From contig CAZFME010000031.1 of assembly GCA_964520055.1 (NCBI GenBank), positions 1 to 19,133 on the forward strand: a DNA stretch of 19,133 bases. The letters run 5' to 3'. Under the pieces are notes generated by a model. The model did not search any database, was not told where the DNA came from, and worked only from the letters and a program-made list of their open reading frames with translations. The DNA comes from DUNY01 sp964520055 (lineage in GTDB: Bacteria > Bacillota > Thermosediminibacteria > Thermosediminibacterales > Tepidanaerobacteraceae). The position numbers and the translations under genes were made by a program. Below, one piece after another: positions 6,606 to 13,867 of the stretch; the first letter of the stretch is position 1; the number at the start of each line of letters is the position of its first letter.

Positions 6606-6935
6606 TTAACTCATCGTCGGCTCTACAAATCCCTCCACTCCATGGTCATGCCCTTCGTCAAAGCTGGTCCTGAACCTGAAATGATGGGTATGATATCTAC
6701 CATGTAGTTCTATTGAAGGTCCCGTAGTAGCCCTATAGTAATGGAAATGTCTATTATCAAAGGTCGTCAAACCAGAAATTTCATGATAATGCTGCCCCTG
6801 GTACAAACCCGCAGAGATCGGAGGGCTTGTAACCCCCAGTTGCATATGGCTATGCCCCTTGTCGCAAGTCGTAATCCCCGTATGTGCATGAACATGTTCA
6901 TTAGTCCTTCCTCTGTTTTGGTCTATCGAAGACAT
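6606..6935 (-). CDS. ymaF: YmaF family histidine-rich protein
   Basis: A 109-residue soluble protein with about 18 histidines spaced in HxH and HxxxxH patterns: HVHAHTGITTCDKGHSHMQL, then QGQHYHEISGLTTFDNRHFH, RYHTHHF and EGHDHGVEGF. This repeating pattern is the YmaF family, named from Bacillus subtilis and of unknown function; the histidines suggest metal binding. The ATG at 6935 is preferred to an upstream GTG, because AAGGAG lies 8 bases before the ATG and the GTG is inside that site. A dyad lies upstream at 6954-6973. Confidence 0.88.
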   Translation of the reverse strand: MSSIDQNRGRTNEHVHAHTGITTCDKGHSHMQLGVTSPPISAGLYQGQHYHEISGLTTFDNRHFHYYRATTGPSIELHGRYHTHHFRFRTSFDEGHDHGVEGFVEPTMS

Positions 6936-6953
6936 TTTTGTCACTCCTTTGAT

Positions 6954-6973
6954 TATGTTTCTATTTAAACATA
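6954..6973. promoter_or_regulatory. Inverted repeat upstream of ymaF
   Basis: Arms TATGTTT and AAACATA (7 bp, perfect) with a 6-base centre, 18 bases upstream of the ymaF start and overlapping the likely promoter zone. A possible operator; no known regulator is matched. The remaining intergenic sequence up to 7184 has TATAAT-like boxes at 7067-7080 that may serve the MerR gene, but no well-spaced -35 is evident. Confidence 0.35.
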
Positions 6974-7184
6974 TGAGTAAGCAAATTTTTATGTTACTTC
7001 ATGTAAATCATTTTCCCTCCTGCTGCTCTTTTTCTTCATATACAATAATTGAAACCTTGTCGTAACTATAATGTTATAATGGGGTTAGGAACGTTATATA
7101 TAAGGTTTGCGCTTGGTATGTGAAAATTTAAGAATAGGTGAGATATTTAAAGAAAACTAAAGATTATACATGGGAGGTGGTCTC

Positions 7185-8024
7185 GTGGATATGCTAACAA
7201 TAGGTCAGATGGCAAAACTGAACAATATATCAAAACAAGCCCTACGACTATATGACAGAATAGGTCTGCTCAAACCCCATTATGTGGATGAACAAACGGG
7301 CTATAGATACTACAATATAAAACAGTGTGCAAGACTTGACATGATTCAGTATATGAAGGAGCTGGGAATGAGTCTTAAGCAAATAAAGGAACATCTCGAC
7401 CGCCAAGACATCCGTGTGATACAGGAAGTGCTCAAGCGGCAGAAAGAATTGCTAGACGATAAAATAGAAGAATTAAACCAAAAGCAGAAGGCTGTCATTA
7501 GGTCGATTGAGAGCTACAATCGCTACGCAGCTTCCCCGAGGGAAGGCATAGTCGTCATAGAGCACCTTCCCCAACGAAAAATATACTGCTATAATTGCGG
7601 AATAAATATTTATGAATATGAACTTGACACTTATGAATATATGCTACGGGAACTTATGAGTCATATACAGTTACATGATCTGCCGATGGTGTATTTTTGC
7701 AATGTAGGGTCAATAATTCGCAAAAATATGTTGGAGGCAAAAAAGCTTGTATCTAGTGAGATTTTTCTGTTTGTAGATGACGATTTTGAGGACAATAAAG
7801 GCGTACAAGTGATTCCTACAGGAACTTTCGCATCTATTTATTTTGACAGTTTTAGTTTTTATAAGGAAAAGAAATATGCCGACATACTTCTAGAACATAT
7901 TGAGCAAAATAACTATAGTATCGTTGGCGATTATATTTGTGAAGTGGTGGCTGAATTACCCATTTTTCCGCAGAATCAGAGAAATATGTTTGTCAGGTTG
8001 CAAATTCCAATTGAATTCAACTAA
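7185..8024 (+). CDS. MerR-family regulator with GyrI-like effector domain (BmrR/BltR type)
   Basis: A 279-residue activator. GTG at 7185 is the best start, 7 bases after GGAGG (7173-7177); the ATG at 7170 lies upstream of that site. Residues 3-72 form the MerR DNA-binding domain (MLTIGQMAKLNNISKQALRL, YDRIGLLKP, TGYRYYNIKQ, MKELGMSLKQIKEHL), followed by a dimerising coiled coil (about 75-118) and a C-terminal GyrI/BmrR-like ligand-binding domain that probably senses a small molecule. The target is likely the dehydrogenase gene 134 bases downstream, whose promoter has the long spacer and dyad used by MerR proteins. A scar of a paralogue lies at 4170. Confidence 0.92.
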   Translation: MDMLTIGQMAKLNNISKQALRLYDRIGLLKPHYVDEQTGYRYYNIKQCARLDMIQYMKELGMSLKQIKEHLDRQDIRVIQEVLKRQKELLDDKIEELNQKQKAVIRSIESYNRYAASPREGIVVIEHLPQRKIYCYNCGINIYEYELDTYEYMLRELMSHIQLHDLPMVYFCNVGSIIRKNMLEAKKLVSSEIFLFVDDDFEDNKGVQVIPTGTFASIYFDSFSFYKEKKYADILLEHIEQNNYSIVGDYICEVVAELPIFPQNQRNMFVRLQIPIEFN

Positions 8025-8090
8025 AGTCTACCTCCAGATTTCACATATTTATTAAAAAGTTAAAATTCTCCTAGAATTTCGTTGAAGCCC

Positions 8091-8121
8091 TTGACTCTAT
8101 ACTTGGTATAAGGTTTATAGT
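8091..8121 (+). promoter_or_regulatory. MerR-type activated promoter (19-bp spacer with dyad)
   Basis: TTGACT (8091-8096) and TATAGT (8116-8121) are 19 bases apart, the over-long spacing characteristic of MerR-activated promoters. Inside the spacer, ACTCTATAC and GTATAAGGT form a dyad around TTG (7 of 9 positions pair, and the inner 5 are perfect). It lies between the MerR gene and the gene at 8159, so it is the predicted target site. A short hairpin (AAATTCT/AGAATTT, 8063-8079) just upstream may mark the end of the MerR transcript. Confidence 0.75.
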
Positions 8122-8158
8122 TAAAATAAGCATAATGTTTTGAAAGGAGAATGTCTAA

Positions 8159-9199
8159 ATGATGGAAAAAGTAAGAGTAATTCAGTATGGCTGTGGTAAA
8201 ATGGGTAAGGTTTTTTTGCGCTACCTGTATGAAAAGGGTGCAGAAATCGTGGGAGCCATCGATATGAATCCCGACATTGTAGGTAAAGATGTAGGAGAAG
8301 TGGCAGAGCTTGGTTTCAAGCTCAATGTGCCGGTTCGCTCCGATGCTGAAAAGGTCTTTGCCGAATGTGACGCCCACGTATGCGTAATAGCCACCAGAAG
8401 TCTTGTATCTGAGGTTTATGATCCTTTTGAACTGGCTGCCAGTTATGGTGTCAATGCTATCAGCACCTGTGAAGAGGCCTTCTATCCCTGGAACACTTCT
8501 CCCGCCCTCATCAACAAGCTGGACAGACTGGCCAAGGAAAACAACTGCACTCTCGCCGGTTCCGGGTATCAGGATGTATTTTGGGGCAATCTCATAACAA
8601 CTCTTGCCGGCGCTACCCATAATATTACAAAAATCGAAGGTTCCTCCAGCTACAACGTGGAGGAATATGGCATTGCCCTGGCTGAAGTGCACGGTGCGGG
8701 TCTCAGCCCCGAAGAATTTGAAGAAAAAATTGCAAAAAATGATTCCTTGCCCTCTTACATGTGGAATGCCAATCAGTGGCTTTGCTCACAGCTGGGCTGG
8801 AGTATAAAATCCATGGAACAAAAGCTTGTACCCCTATTCCATGACAAAGACATACATTCCGAGACCCTGGGAAAGACCATAAAAGCCGGTGATGCATTAG
8901 GCATGTCTGCCGTTGTTACTACTATCACTAATCAAGGCCCAATTCTTGAAACCCAATGTATAGGCAAAGTCTACCCTGAAGGTGAAGTGGACACCAACCT
9001 ATGGACCATCCACGGTGAACCCAATACTACCCTGAAGATTGAACAACCGGCCACGGTGGAACTCACCTGTGCCACCATAGTAAACCGTATCCCGCAGCTT
9101 CTCATGTCTCCTCCCGGTTTTTATACCACGGAAAAAATGCCGCCGGCCAAATACTTGGCCTATCCAATGAACCTGTATGTGGATGATTGCTGTAGGTAA
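8159..9199 (+). CDS. 2,4-diaminopentanoate dehydrogenase-like oxidoreductase (dihydrodipicolinate reductase fold)
   Basis: A 346-residue NAD(P)-dependent enzyme. GGAG 9 bases upstream supports the ATG. The Rossmann start is VRVIQYGCGKMGKVFLRYLY with GCGKMG as the dinucleotide loop, then EIVGAIDMNPDIVGKDVGEV, and NAISTCEEAFYPWN, which is typical of the Ord family that oxidises 2,4-diaminopentanoate in clostridial ornithine fermentation. The usual GTGVNPGF stretch is replaced by GSGYQDVFWGN, so it may be a subfamily with another substrate. No other ornithine-pathway genes are in the window. It is probably induced through the MerR protein encoded upstream, and it is monocistronic, ending at a strong terminator. 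Confidence 0.75.
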   Translation: MMEKVRVIQYGCGKMGKVFLRYLYEKGAEIVGAIDMNPDIVGKDVGEVAELGFKLNVPVRSDAEKVFAECDAHVCVIATRSLVSEVYDPFELAASYGVNAISTCEEAFYPWNTSPALINKLDRLAKENNCTLAGSGYQDVFWGNLITTLAGATHNITKIEGSSSYNVEEYGIALAEVHGAGLSPEEFEEKIAKNDSLPSYMWNANQWLCSQLGWSIKSMEQKLVPLFHDKDIHSETLGKTIKAGDALGMSAVVTTITNQGPILETQCIGKVYPEGEVDTNLWTIHGEPNTTLKIEQPATVELTCATIVNRIPQLLMSPPGFYTTEKMPPAKYLAYPMNLYVDDCCR

Positions 9200-9209
9200 T
9201 AAAATTAGC

Positions 9210-9240
9210 AAGGAGGGGTGATTTGCCCCTCCTTTTATTT
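9210..9240 (+). terminator. Rho-independent terminator
   Basis: Perfect 9-bp stem AAGGAGGGG/CCCCTCCTT with a 7-base loop followed by TTATTTAT-type T-rich sequence, 11 bases after the stop codon of the dehydrogenase gene. Confidence 0.9.
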
Positions 9241-9253
9241 ATCCTCCGGCAAG

Positions 9254-9484
9254 TCACCAAAGTTCTGCTTCCACTTCTTCAACAGTCATCCATCCTTGTT
9301 CTCTCCCCGCCTGCTCTCCTTGGGCAAGCTGTGACCTCAGCTTCAATAAAGCCTTTAATTTATCATATTCATTAATATCAAAAATGGCAAAATTTTTCTC
9401 TGCCATTTTTGGTCCAAAACACAGGCTCGCCTATAGTAATTCATTATGATTCCTTAAATCCAAGATGGGTTTAATATTCGGCAT
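9254..9484 (-). pseudogene. Phd/YefM-type antitoxin, frameshifted
   Basis: The reading starts at ATG 9484 behind AAAGGAG and gives MPNIKPILDLRNHNELL, then a stop. In the next frame it resumes as TIGEPVFWTKNGREKF, and after one more single-base shift in an A/T run (about 9392-9400) as AIFDINEYDKLKALLKLRSQ and GEQAGREQGWMTVEEVEAEL. The pieces together are a typical type II antitoxin of the Phd family, which would bind and neutralise a RelE/ParE-like toxin and its own promoter. At least two frame breaks make it inactive as read. No toxin gene follows: the terminator of the convergent gene lies immediately beyond. Confidence 0.75.
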
Positions 9485-9611
9485 AGATAATAGCTCCTTT
9501 CATTGCTATTATTATTATACCTTTATTGTTCGTAAAATACTACAGCATTTTGACTTTATGGAAAACCATTATCTTTCATCTATTTTGACTTTCCAAAATT
9601 CCTTTTCTTAC

Positions 9612-9778
9612 TTACAGCTTTATTCGACTGCCAGAAATATACTCTTCCTCAGTTAAATCATCAAGGATTTCGAAAGGATACCCCTTCCAACTTCTGAGAA
9701 CCTTGGCAATGACGGCGTATTCCTCCCAAGATGTTAAATATAGCAGCAGTAGAGCAGTTCTTTAATTGTATCGTTCAC
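9612..9778 (-). pseudogene. Small DUF6429-like protein, frameshifted
   Basis: After an AAAGGAG site, a GTG start gives NDTIKELLYCCYI and a stop. In a second frame it continues SWEEYAVIAKVLRSWKGYPF, EILDDLTEEEYISGS, ending at 9612. The pattern (leucine-rich start, then SWKGY, then a short ILDDLEEEGYISGS block) recalls the DUF6429 family of about 80-residue proteins of unknown role, often found near mobile elements. The frame break lies near 9736 and the C-terminal third is missing. Confidence 0.5.
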
Positions 9779-9858
9779 TAGAAATCACTCCTTTGATTAC
9801 TTGTTAGTTATTGTCAGCCCTATAATGCGCAAATTTAAAGACTACATAGTTGTACAAA

Positions 9859-9886
9859 TAATGTGTAATAACTCAACTACACATTA
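9859..9886. repeat. Perfect 9-bp inverted repeat in an intergenic stretch
   Basis: Arms TAATGTGTA and TACACATTA with a 10-base loop. It is not followed by a T run on either strand, so it is not an obvious terminator. It lies between the end of the MerR-RDD gene and the small relic genes. The rest of 9779-9959 shows nothing recognisable. Confidence 0.4.
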
Positions 9887-9959
9887 GACTCCTAATCACA
9901 CCGATTAATTGAATTTGCTAGTTCCTTATTATACTCGATATAAAACGGAATTCTGTTTG

Positions 9960-11405
9960 CTATTTTTGCTTGTTCATGGAAAAATTCAAACTAAAATAGT
10001 TTTCCTGTGCATCTTCTGCTGGCAACAGAAAATGGGATTGTGCATTTTTATAGCCAGAATACTCGATATCACAGGTAAACGTGATACCGGCCTCTGTAAA
10101 ATGGTAATCCTTAAAAGTATTATTATCGATTTGGTCTGCTATACGACTTGGAATTTTTGAAAATAACCCCATTTCATTCTGTGCACCGGCAAAAGCCAGG
10201 GAAGCCAGAAACATATGCTTGTCATATGAACTAAGCCAGCCTTCATTATCTTCGATTTCAACTGCAAATGAAACGTCTGTCACATACCCATTTTCTATTG
10301 TAAAATGATACTCTGGCTTTTCAGTATGGCCGATAACTACCGTCCTGCCCATCCCGCCAGATTTCTTCTCTGCCCATTTCCCGTATTCGTCCAAGTATTC
10401 ATTGCCAAAATCGATATCGAAAAGTTTAGCATAATAATTGTAGTTCCCAGCAAATTCCGCTAAAGTCAGATCGCCTTTGTTCGGAGGAAGTTGCTGTACA
10501 GACATTATCGTAAGCAAAACAGCAAATGTGGCTACATATGCACCGATATAAAACACACCTCGGTACCATTTCGTGTCCTTAATGGTGTAAGATATTGATT
10601 CATCCCATGGCTGGATTTTATTCTCACTACACAGAGTGCAGCTTTTCCATAGACGGATAAGTTTATAGATTGGAATATTGTATCCCATCCCGGTGCCTAT
10701 TACGCCCCACGTTCGCTCTAAACCCTCGCCATAGGAAAGACACCTGCCATCTGGGGTTTCTATCCTAAGTCCAAAGATAGCCTTCCCCGGCGTAGTTCCA
10801 AACAAATGGAGCCAGATTGGCTCCAAAACTAACATCATAGCAATTGCTATGAAAGAATCTAGTAAGTGACTGCTTCTGGCCGCTAAATTTACATCAAACA
10901 CAAACGCAAGAAAAGCTAACCAAAGTATATTGTATATAGAGATATCGAACATTCTAGCCAAAAATCTGCGCCATGGGTGAAATACCTGCAAAATCTCATC
11001 ACCCTTAACAGAAAAATACATGCTGCCTGTTTCTTCCATTGTTCGGTTGATGTCATCTAGATATTTTTTAGCATCCAAATCTGCAAAAGACACCCTATCT
11101 TCCTGCATAGCACGGCACACATCCTGCGCATATGAAGCATCTTGCTTTTCCTGATCCAGCTTCAAGATTTGTTTAGAAAGCGTATCAGTCAAATCCTTGC
11201 TTCCGTCTTTGAGGGCCTTAATTTCATCCAACGAGATATGAAGGCTTCGTAGTAGTTTAATACGTAGTAAAACTTGCAGGTCATTCTCTGAATAATCTCT
11301 GCATCCGTTATCCATACGCTTTGGTGTAATAAGCCCCTCCAATTCATAAAATCGTATATTTGCTCGCTTCATCCCGGATAACTTTTCAATTTCTTTTATC
11401 GTCAT
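9960..11405 (-). CDS. Membrane-bound MerR regulator with RDD domain and outer sensor-like domain
   Basis: A 481-residue fusion. The start at 11405 is preferred to the ATG nine bases upstream, because AAAGG abuts the upstream one and is correctly spaced for this one. Residues 1-75 are a MerR DNA-binding domain (TIKEIEKLSGMKRANIRFYE, LEGLITPKR, CRDYSENDLQVLLRIKLLR), then a coiled coil. Residues about 140-265 are an RDD membrane domain (HPWRRFLARMFDISIYNILW, then LFGTTPGKAIFGLRI). Another helix at about 285-305 leads into a C-terminal region of some 175 residues, predicted outside the cell, with no family I recognise. The layout suggests a one-component sensor that binds DNA from the membrane. 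Its own promoter has MerR-type spacing. Confidence 0.88.
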   Translation of the reverse strand: MTIKEIEKLSGMKRANIRFYELEGLITPKRMDNGCRDYSENDLQVLLRIKLLRSLHISLDEIKALKDGSKDLTDTLSKQILKLDQEKQDASYAQDVCRAMQEDRVSFADLDAKKYLDDINRTMEETGSMYFSVKGDEILQVFHPWRRFLARMFDISIYNILWLAFLAFVFDVNLAARSSHLLDSFIAIAMMLVLEPIWLHLFGTTPGKAIFGLRIETPDGRCLSYGEGLERTWGVIGTGMGYNIPIYKLIRLWKSCTLCSENKIQPWDESISYTIKDTKWYRGVFYIGAYVATFAVLLTIMSVQQLPPNKGDLTLAEFAGNYNYYAKLFDIDFGNEYLDEYGKWAEKKSGGMGRTVVIGHTEKPEYHFTIENGYVTDVSFAVEIEDNEGWLSSYDKHMFLASLAFAGAQNEMGLFSKIPSRIADQIDNNTFKDYHFTEAGITFTCDIEYSGYKNAQSHFLLPAEDAQENYFSLNFSMNKQK

Positions 11406-11431
11406 ATCGTTCATCCTTTACCATTGTTTTA

Positions 11432-11462
11432 ATGATAAACTATAAAGCTTGTTCACAGTCAA
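11432..11462 (-). promoter_or_regulatory. Candidate MerR-type promoter of the MerR-RDD gene
   Basis: On the minus strand, TTGACT (11462-11457) and TATCAT (11437-11432) are separated by 19 bases, the spacing used by MerR-family targets. A loose dyad (ACTGTG/TATAGT around AAGCTT) lies within. It is 27 bases upstream of the start codon, fitting autoregulation. Confidence 0.55.
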
Positions 11463-11522
11463 ATTTTTTATCAACTCATTTTGAAACACGCTGTTGCGTC
11501 CTATGGTTTCCATGGATTGTTC

Positions 11523-12674
11523 TCAAATAATATTTTTCCGAGTTCTTCCCATGGTTCCTGAAATCACAGCGGTAATAGGTATAGCAAAAATTAGCCCTAT
11601 GCTTCCGGCCAAAGCCCTTACCACTTCTGATGCCATCATATCCCAATTGATAACTTCACTTATAGGAATTTCATGTCCTAATAAAAGCAGCATGAGGTGA
11701 AGAGAGCCTCCTGCATAAGCAAGAATCAGCGTATTAGACATGGTGCCCATAATATCCCGTCCTACGTTCATTCCCGATTTTATAAGGTCTTTATTGCTGA
11801 TTTCAGGATTTACCGCTTCTATTTCATGCATAGCTGATGCAATGGACATTCCCACATCCATAATAGCACCCAATGCGCCCAAGATTATACCCGAAAAAAG
11901 CAATCCCTTGAAATCAAAATTAACTTGCTGAGGCAAAAACATCAACATCTGAGCTTCGTCATTGCCCAGACCTGTTAGCTTGGCCACAGAACCGACAAAG
12001 TAAGCTACTCCTCCTGCTATTAAAACCCCACCGGTAGTTCCGAAAATCGCCGAAAAGGTCTTTTTGTTAAAACCACTTATAATAATCAAGGTTACCGCAA
12101 TAATTCCTGCACACACCGGCACTGAAACAAGAATTGGATTTTTACCTTGAAGTATAAGCGGAAGCAGGATCTTTACTACAGCAAGGCCTGTCAATCCTAG
12201 TGTAATTACAGCCTTTATCCCTTTAAACCCGCCAAAGAGGACCAAAAGGAGTAAAAAAGCTAAAAGCAGATAAACCAAGTATTTTTGGCGATAGATATCT
12301 GCAACATAAGCATTTGCAATACCTTGCATATCATCCTTTTCTATATGTAAAAGAACTTCATCACCTTCGTCAACAAATATGTTATATGCCATTCTTTCAT
12401 CTATAATATTCGGGGCATATACGGTTTCGCCCTTGTATTCGCCCCTTAGTATTTTTATTTCTAAAATCTGCTTTTTTATTTTAAGACCGGAATCACCAAA
12501 AACGCCTCCTAGTTCTTCCATATCCTCTGAAACAATTTTCACTATCTTTCCCCTTACGGTAACAATATCTTCTTCATCTGCCCGGACAGGCTGTGGTACC
12601 AACAATACAAAAAACAAAATAAATATCACCGATATTATTTTAAAAAACATCGCATTTATAGCCTTATTTTTCAT
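11523..12674 (-). CDS. YibE/F family membrane protein
   Basis: A 383-residue membrane protein. The start at 12674 is chosen because AAGGA lies just upstream and a signal-like hydrophobic helix follows at once (about residues 8-30), ending before ADEEDIVTVRGKIV. An outer beta-rich domain of about 110 residues (TVRGKIVKI, GEYKGETVYAPNI, EGDEVLLHIE) precedes seven or eight helices with GGFKGIKAVITLGLTGLAVV and the family mark LGALGAIMDVGMSIASAMHE followed by GRDIMGTMSNTLILAYAGGS. The family is widespread in Firmicutes with no proven substrate. It runs in the same direction as the MerR-RDD gene, 117 bases upstream of it, and could share its regulation. Confidence 0.92.
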   Translation of the reverse strand: MKNKAINAMFFKIISVIFILFFVLLVPQPVRADEEDIVTVRGKIVKIVSEDMEELGGVFGDSGLKIKKQILEIKILRGEYKGETVYAPNIIDERMAYNIFVDEGDEVLLHIEKDDMQGIANAYVADIYRQKYLVYLLLAFLLLLVLFGGFKGIKAVITLGLTGLAVVKILLPLILQGKNPILVSVPVCAGIIAVTLIIISGFNKKTFSAIFGTTGGVLIAGGVAYFVGSVAKLTGLGNDEAQMLMFLPQQVNFDFKGLLFSGIILGALGAIMDVGMSIASAMHEIEAVNPEISNKDLIKSGMNVGRDIMGTMSNTLILAYAGGSLHLMLLLLGHEIPISEVINWDMMASEVVRALAGSIGLIFAIPITAVISGTMGRTRKNII

Positions 12675-12814
12675 ATGTTCCTTATCCTTCCCATTTGTTA
12701 TATTTTCGATTATATATACACTTAGATACACTTCATTAAACAATATAAAAATTGTAAATTACCTTTAATTTATATTCTACAACAAAGACTTTGCTCAAGC
12801 AATTTTTTGCTAAC

Positions 12815-12857
12815 ATATCAATTAACTATTGACTTAAATAGTTAATTGATATAGAAT
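12815..12857 (+). promoter_or_regulatory. ArsR-gene promoter overlaid by a perfect 15-bp dyad operator
   Basis: Arms ATATCAATTAACTAT (12815-12829) and ATAGTTAATTGATAT (12838-12852) are perfect inverted repeats around an 8-base centre. The promoter boxes TTGACT (12829-12834) and TAGAAT (12852-12857) are 17 bases apart, so the operator fills the spacer and covers the -35. ArsR proteins bind such 12-2-12-like dyads, which predicts autorepression. Confidence 0.85.
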
Positions 12858-12895
12858 CTATTTAAGTAAATGCTTAATCAAAGGAGGTGTTTTGG

Positions 12896-13225
12896 TTGCA
12901 GGAAATAGTATTATTATTGAAAGCACTTGCTGACGAGACTCGTTACAAAATAATTTCTTTACTTTTATCCCATGACTTTTGCGTAGGAGCATTGGCTAAA
13001 CGATTACAGATATCAGATGCTGCTGTTTCTCAACATTTACAGGTTTTAAGAAAGGCTGGGTTGGTTAAAGGAGAGAAGAAAGGATATTGGACTCACTATG
13101 CAGTTCAGAAAGATGTGCTTAACAAGGTTGCAGATTCTTTGAGAGAATTGGCAACTAAACCGATAAGTTCTAATGTGTCATGCAGCAGGAACACTTCCCT
13201 TACACAAGGCAAACCAGAGAATTGA
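12896..13225 (+). CDS. ArsR/SmtB family transcriptional regulator
   Basis: A 109-residue winged-helix repressor. TTG at 12896 is chosen as the start because AAAGGAGGT lies 7 bases upstream; an in-frame GTG at 12887 sits inside that ribosome site. Clear family marks: LLKALADETRYKIISLL, then VGALAKRLQISDAAVSQHLQ with LRKAGLVKGEKKGYWTHYAV as recognition helix and wing. There is only a single Cys at the usual metal site region (HDFCVGAL), so the sensor may not be a classical arsenic or metal one. It is followed at 10 bases by an ABC transporter relic, the natural target, and sits behind a perfect dyad operator. Confidence 0.93.
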   Translation: MQEIVLLLKALADETRYKIISLLLSHDFCVGALAKRLQISDAAVSQHLQVLRKAGLVKGEKKGYWTHYAVQKDVLNKVADSLRELATKPISSNVSCSRNTSLTQGKPEN

Positions 13226-13235
13226 GGGGATATAA

Positions 13236-13784
13236 GTGAATATTCTTGAGGTTGAAAACTTAACTAAAAGATATGGTGATTTTACAGCGGTAGCCGGCAT
13301 TGATTTTGCGGTTAAAAAAGGTGACATTTTCGGTTTTTTAGGCCCTAATGGTGCAGGCAAAACAACAACTATTAATATGTTAACCGGACTGGCAAAAATC
13401 ACAGTGGGTTCAGTTTTTTTAGCAGATATTGATTGGTTTGTGGTATTGGCAAGCGTGTTTTTTATTGCAGTCACCTCTACATTTTTAGGCCTGTTAATCG
13501 CGGTATCGGTAAGTGAGGTTTTCGAAGCCCAAACATTTTCTAATTTTTTTAGATTCCCGATGATTTTTTTATGCGGTTTATTTATACCCGTACAGAAGCT
13601 GCCCATGATTTTGCAACCATTATCTTATCTGATACCTTTAACATATGGAGCAGATATATTAAAAACTGCTATAAATGGAGAGGGCCATTTACTATTGGGT
13701 TTTAGTTTTTTTATGTTAGTTATGTTCAGTCTGGTGTTTTTTATGATTAGCACAAAAAATATTAAAGAAAAATGGATTTATTAA
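13236..13784 (+). pseudogene. ABC exporter relic: ATPase start fused in frame to ABC-2 permease end
   Basis: GTG start behind GAGGGGAT. The first 62 residues or so are the beginning of an ABC ATPase: LEVENLTKRYGDFTAV and Walker A GPNGAGKTTTINMLTGL. The reading then passes without a break (about 13415-13430) into the last 120 residues of an ABC-2 permease, with four hydrophobic helices and SNFFRFPMIFLCGLFIPVQK, then PLSYLIPLTYGADILKTAIN. The Q-loop, signature, Walker B and the permease's first helices are absent, so it cannot work as a transporter. A deletion of more than 1 kb in an ATPase-permease operon explains it. The reading frame is open, and the promoter and ArsR gene upstream are intact. 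Confidence 0.85.
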
Positions 13785-13867
13785 ATCGGCTCAGATTCAT
13801 CATTTTCCGCAAGTTGCGATTATAGACACCAGAAGCCTTATTTACAGCCGTCAACCCTATATAATGT

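Noticed and set aside
7049..7080. TTGAAA with TATAAT as the MerR gene promoter.
   Set aside because: Spacing is 12 or 20 bases depending on the box chosen and no convincing dyad is present, so it was not listed as a separate promoter.
8060..8692. A 210-codon minus-strand frame opposite the dehydrogenase gene.
   Set aside because: It would cover the MerR-type promoter and the 5' half of a convincing enzyme gene; no family features.
9860..9885. The inverted repeat considered as an insertion-sequence end or CRISPR repeat.
   Set aside because: Single copy, no flanking duplication, no transposase and no regularly spaced repeats in the window.
13178..13606. A 142-codon minus-strand frame opposite the ArsR end and the ABC relic.
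   Set aside because: The opposite strand has clear ArsR and Walker A coding content, and this frame has no start signal.
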